From assembly GCA_902542325.1 (NCBI GenBank), contig CACBUE010000001.1, positions 186,001-250,000 of the forward strand: a stretch of DNA of 64,000 nucleotides, written 5' to 3'. The DNA is from an uncultured SAR86 cluster bacterium. Lineage in GTDB: Bacteria; Pseudomonadota; Gammaproteobacteria; Magnimaribacterales; Magnimaribacteraceae. The notes beneath the pieces were generated by a model. The model saw only the letters and a list, made by a program, of their open reading frames with translations. It had not been told where the DNA came from and made no database searches. This document shows, piece by piece, positions 63,014 to 64,000 of this stretch (the stretch's first letter is position 1; the number at the start of each line of letters is the position of its first letter). The translations under genes were made by a program, and so were the position numbers.

Positions 63014-64000
63014 TGTCTAAAATACAAACCCTAAGAGGTATGAATGACATCCATCCTAAGCAAGTAAAGGAGTGGTCTTATGTCGAAGAGATTATTAAGT
63101 CCTTGGTCGAATCTTACGGATATGAAGAAATCAGATTCCCAGTTGTTGAAAAAACAGAACTATATACAAGGTCAAACGAAGCTGCAGACATCGTCACCAA
63201 AGAGATGTACACCTTCAGTGACAAAAGTGGAGAAAGCATTTCATTAAGACCAGAAGGAACTGCGGGATGTGTTAGAGCAGCCATTGATAATGATTTATTA
63301 AGAACTGATAAACCAAGACTTTGGTATTCGGGGCCAATGTTCAGATATGAACGTCCCCAAAAAGGCAGGTCAAGGCAGTTTCATCAATTCAGTGCAGAAG
63401 TGTTTGGATTGAGTTCTCCGGAAATAGATGCTGAGCTCATAATGATTTCTGCTCGATTATGGAAAGAGCTAGACATTTTTGAAGGTTTAAGACTGGAAAT
63501 TAATAACTTAGGAGACGAACAAACTAGAAAATCTTATTCAAAAGCACTCGTAGACTTCCTTACAAAATTTAGCAAAGAACTTGATGAAGAAGCCATAAGA
63601 AAGTTAACTGAAAATCCATTGAGAATACTAGACTCTAAGTCGCCGGCAATTCAAGAAATACTTAAAGACGCTCCTTTAATTGAAGATTTTACTAATCAAG
63701 ACTCAAAAAATTATCAAGCAAACTTATTAGAGATTTTAGATGAATTGGGTATTGGCTATAAAGTAAATCCAAGACTTGTCAGAGGGTTAGATTATTATAA
63801 TCAGACTGTATTTGAATGGAAAACTGACCTTTTGGGGTCCCAAGATACTTTATTGGGTGGGGGCCGGTACGATGACTTAGTCGAAGAGTTAGGTGGTAAA
63901 CCATGTCCAGCTATTGGGTTTTCAATTGGACTGGAACGTTTAATCTTGTTACTTAACCAGGAAGATAAGATAAAACTTGAAACGAATTTAGATATTTACT
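63013..64000 (+). CDS. hisS: Histidyl-tRNA synthetase (3' truncated by window edge)
   Basis: Class II synthetase; the first 329 codons are visible and the frame stays open to the window end. IQTLRGMNDIHPKQVKEWSY at the start, motif 1 around residue 45, motif 2 FRYERPQKGRSRQFHQFSAE near 111-131, the histidine-binding LVRGLDYYNQTVFEW near 256-270, and motif 3 AIGFSIGLERLIL near 305. The anticodon-binding C-terminus lies outside. The start overlaps the ispG stop by one base. Confidence 0.97.
   Translation, partial: MSKIQTLRGMNDIHPKQVKEWSYVEEIIKSLVESYGYEEIRFPVVEKTELYTRSNEAADIVTKEMYTFSDKSGESISLRPEGTAGCVRAAIDNDLLRTDKPRLWYSGPMFRYERPQKGRSRQFHQFSAEVFGLSSPEIDAELIMISARLWKELDIFEGLRLEINNLGDEQTRKSYSKALVDFLTKFSKELDEEAIRKLTENPLRILDSKSPAIQEILKDAPLIEDFTNQDSKNYQANLLEILDELGIGYKVNPRLVRGLDYYNQTVFEWKTDLLGSQDTLLGGGRYDDLVEELGGKPCPAIGFSIGLERLILLLNQEDKIKLETNLDIY

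Overview
The window is a dense, AT-rich bacterial chromosome segment with no insertion sequence, prophage, CRISPR array or rRNA. Gene content and order point to a gammaproteobacterium: petB-petC-sspA, rsmI next to lpoA, pncC-recA, aspS-yebC followed by ybgC-tolQRAB-pal-cpoB, dapA-bamC-purC, ndk-rodZ-ispG-hisS, and an isc operon ending in iscX. Short spacers, many ATGA/TAATG overlaps, several convergent pairs that overlap only in their stop codons, and shortened proteins (LpoA, TolA, ProRS) suggest a streamlined free-living, probably marine, lineage. A SAR86-like organism is a guess, not something shown here.

Layout. 1-2153: end of the cytochrome bc1 operon and sspA. 2160-4137: divergent lpoA and rsmI. 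4138-4665: the longest stretch without a protein gene, filled by RNase P RNA and the mra promoter with tandem MraZ-type boxes. 4666-20756: one long division and cell-wall cluster in an unusual order (mraZ-rsmH-ftsL-ftsQ-ftsA-ftsZ-ftsI-murE-murF-mraY-murD-ftsW-murG-murC-ddl). 20830-23499: rpsF-rpsR-rplI-dnaB. 23600-24676: an orphan diiron protein. 24771-32323: pyrG-kdsA-eno-ftsB-ispD-ispF-surE-pcm and a DUF368 membrane protein. 32320-36857: fdxA, pncC, SOS-controlled recA, a thiolase and an editing-domain-less proS. 36970-44762: a cysteine-less FmdB homologue, aspS, yebC, a PD-(D/E)XK nuclease where ruvCAB normally sits, ybgC and the Tol-Pal operon. 44785-48249: tRNA-Lys, crcB, small conserved proteins, hinT and bepA. 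48324-52490: an AI-2E family permease, bcp, dapA-bamC-purC. 52493-57396: a minus-strand 2-oxoacid:ferredoxin oxidoreductase operon. 57397-57591: a divergent control region with Fur-like and IscR-like sites. 57592-60590: an isc operon lacking hscB and hscA. 60645-64000: ndk, rodZ, ispG and the start of hisS.

How it works together. Most of the window is housekeeping: peptidoglycan synthesis and septation (including ftsB and Tol-Pal outside the main cluster), isoprenoid synthesis (ispD, ispF, ispG), LPS precursor synthesis (kdsA), translation and replication. The least ordinary part is the iron-sulfur block around 52.5-60.6 kb. A ferredoxin-dependent oxoacid oxidoreductase whose flavoprotein subunit starts with a domain resembling an integrase arm-binding domain is transcribed away from the Fe-S assembly operon, with Fur-like and IscR-like sites between them. 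Other unusual points are a predicted lipid-anchored FtsQ, the nuclease at the ruvCAB position, and the rearranged division cluster.
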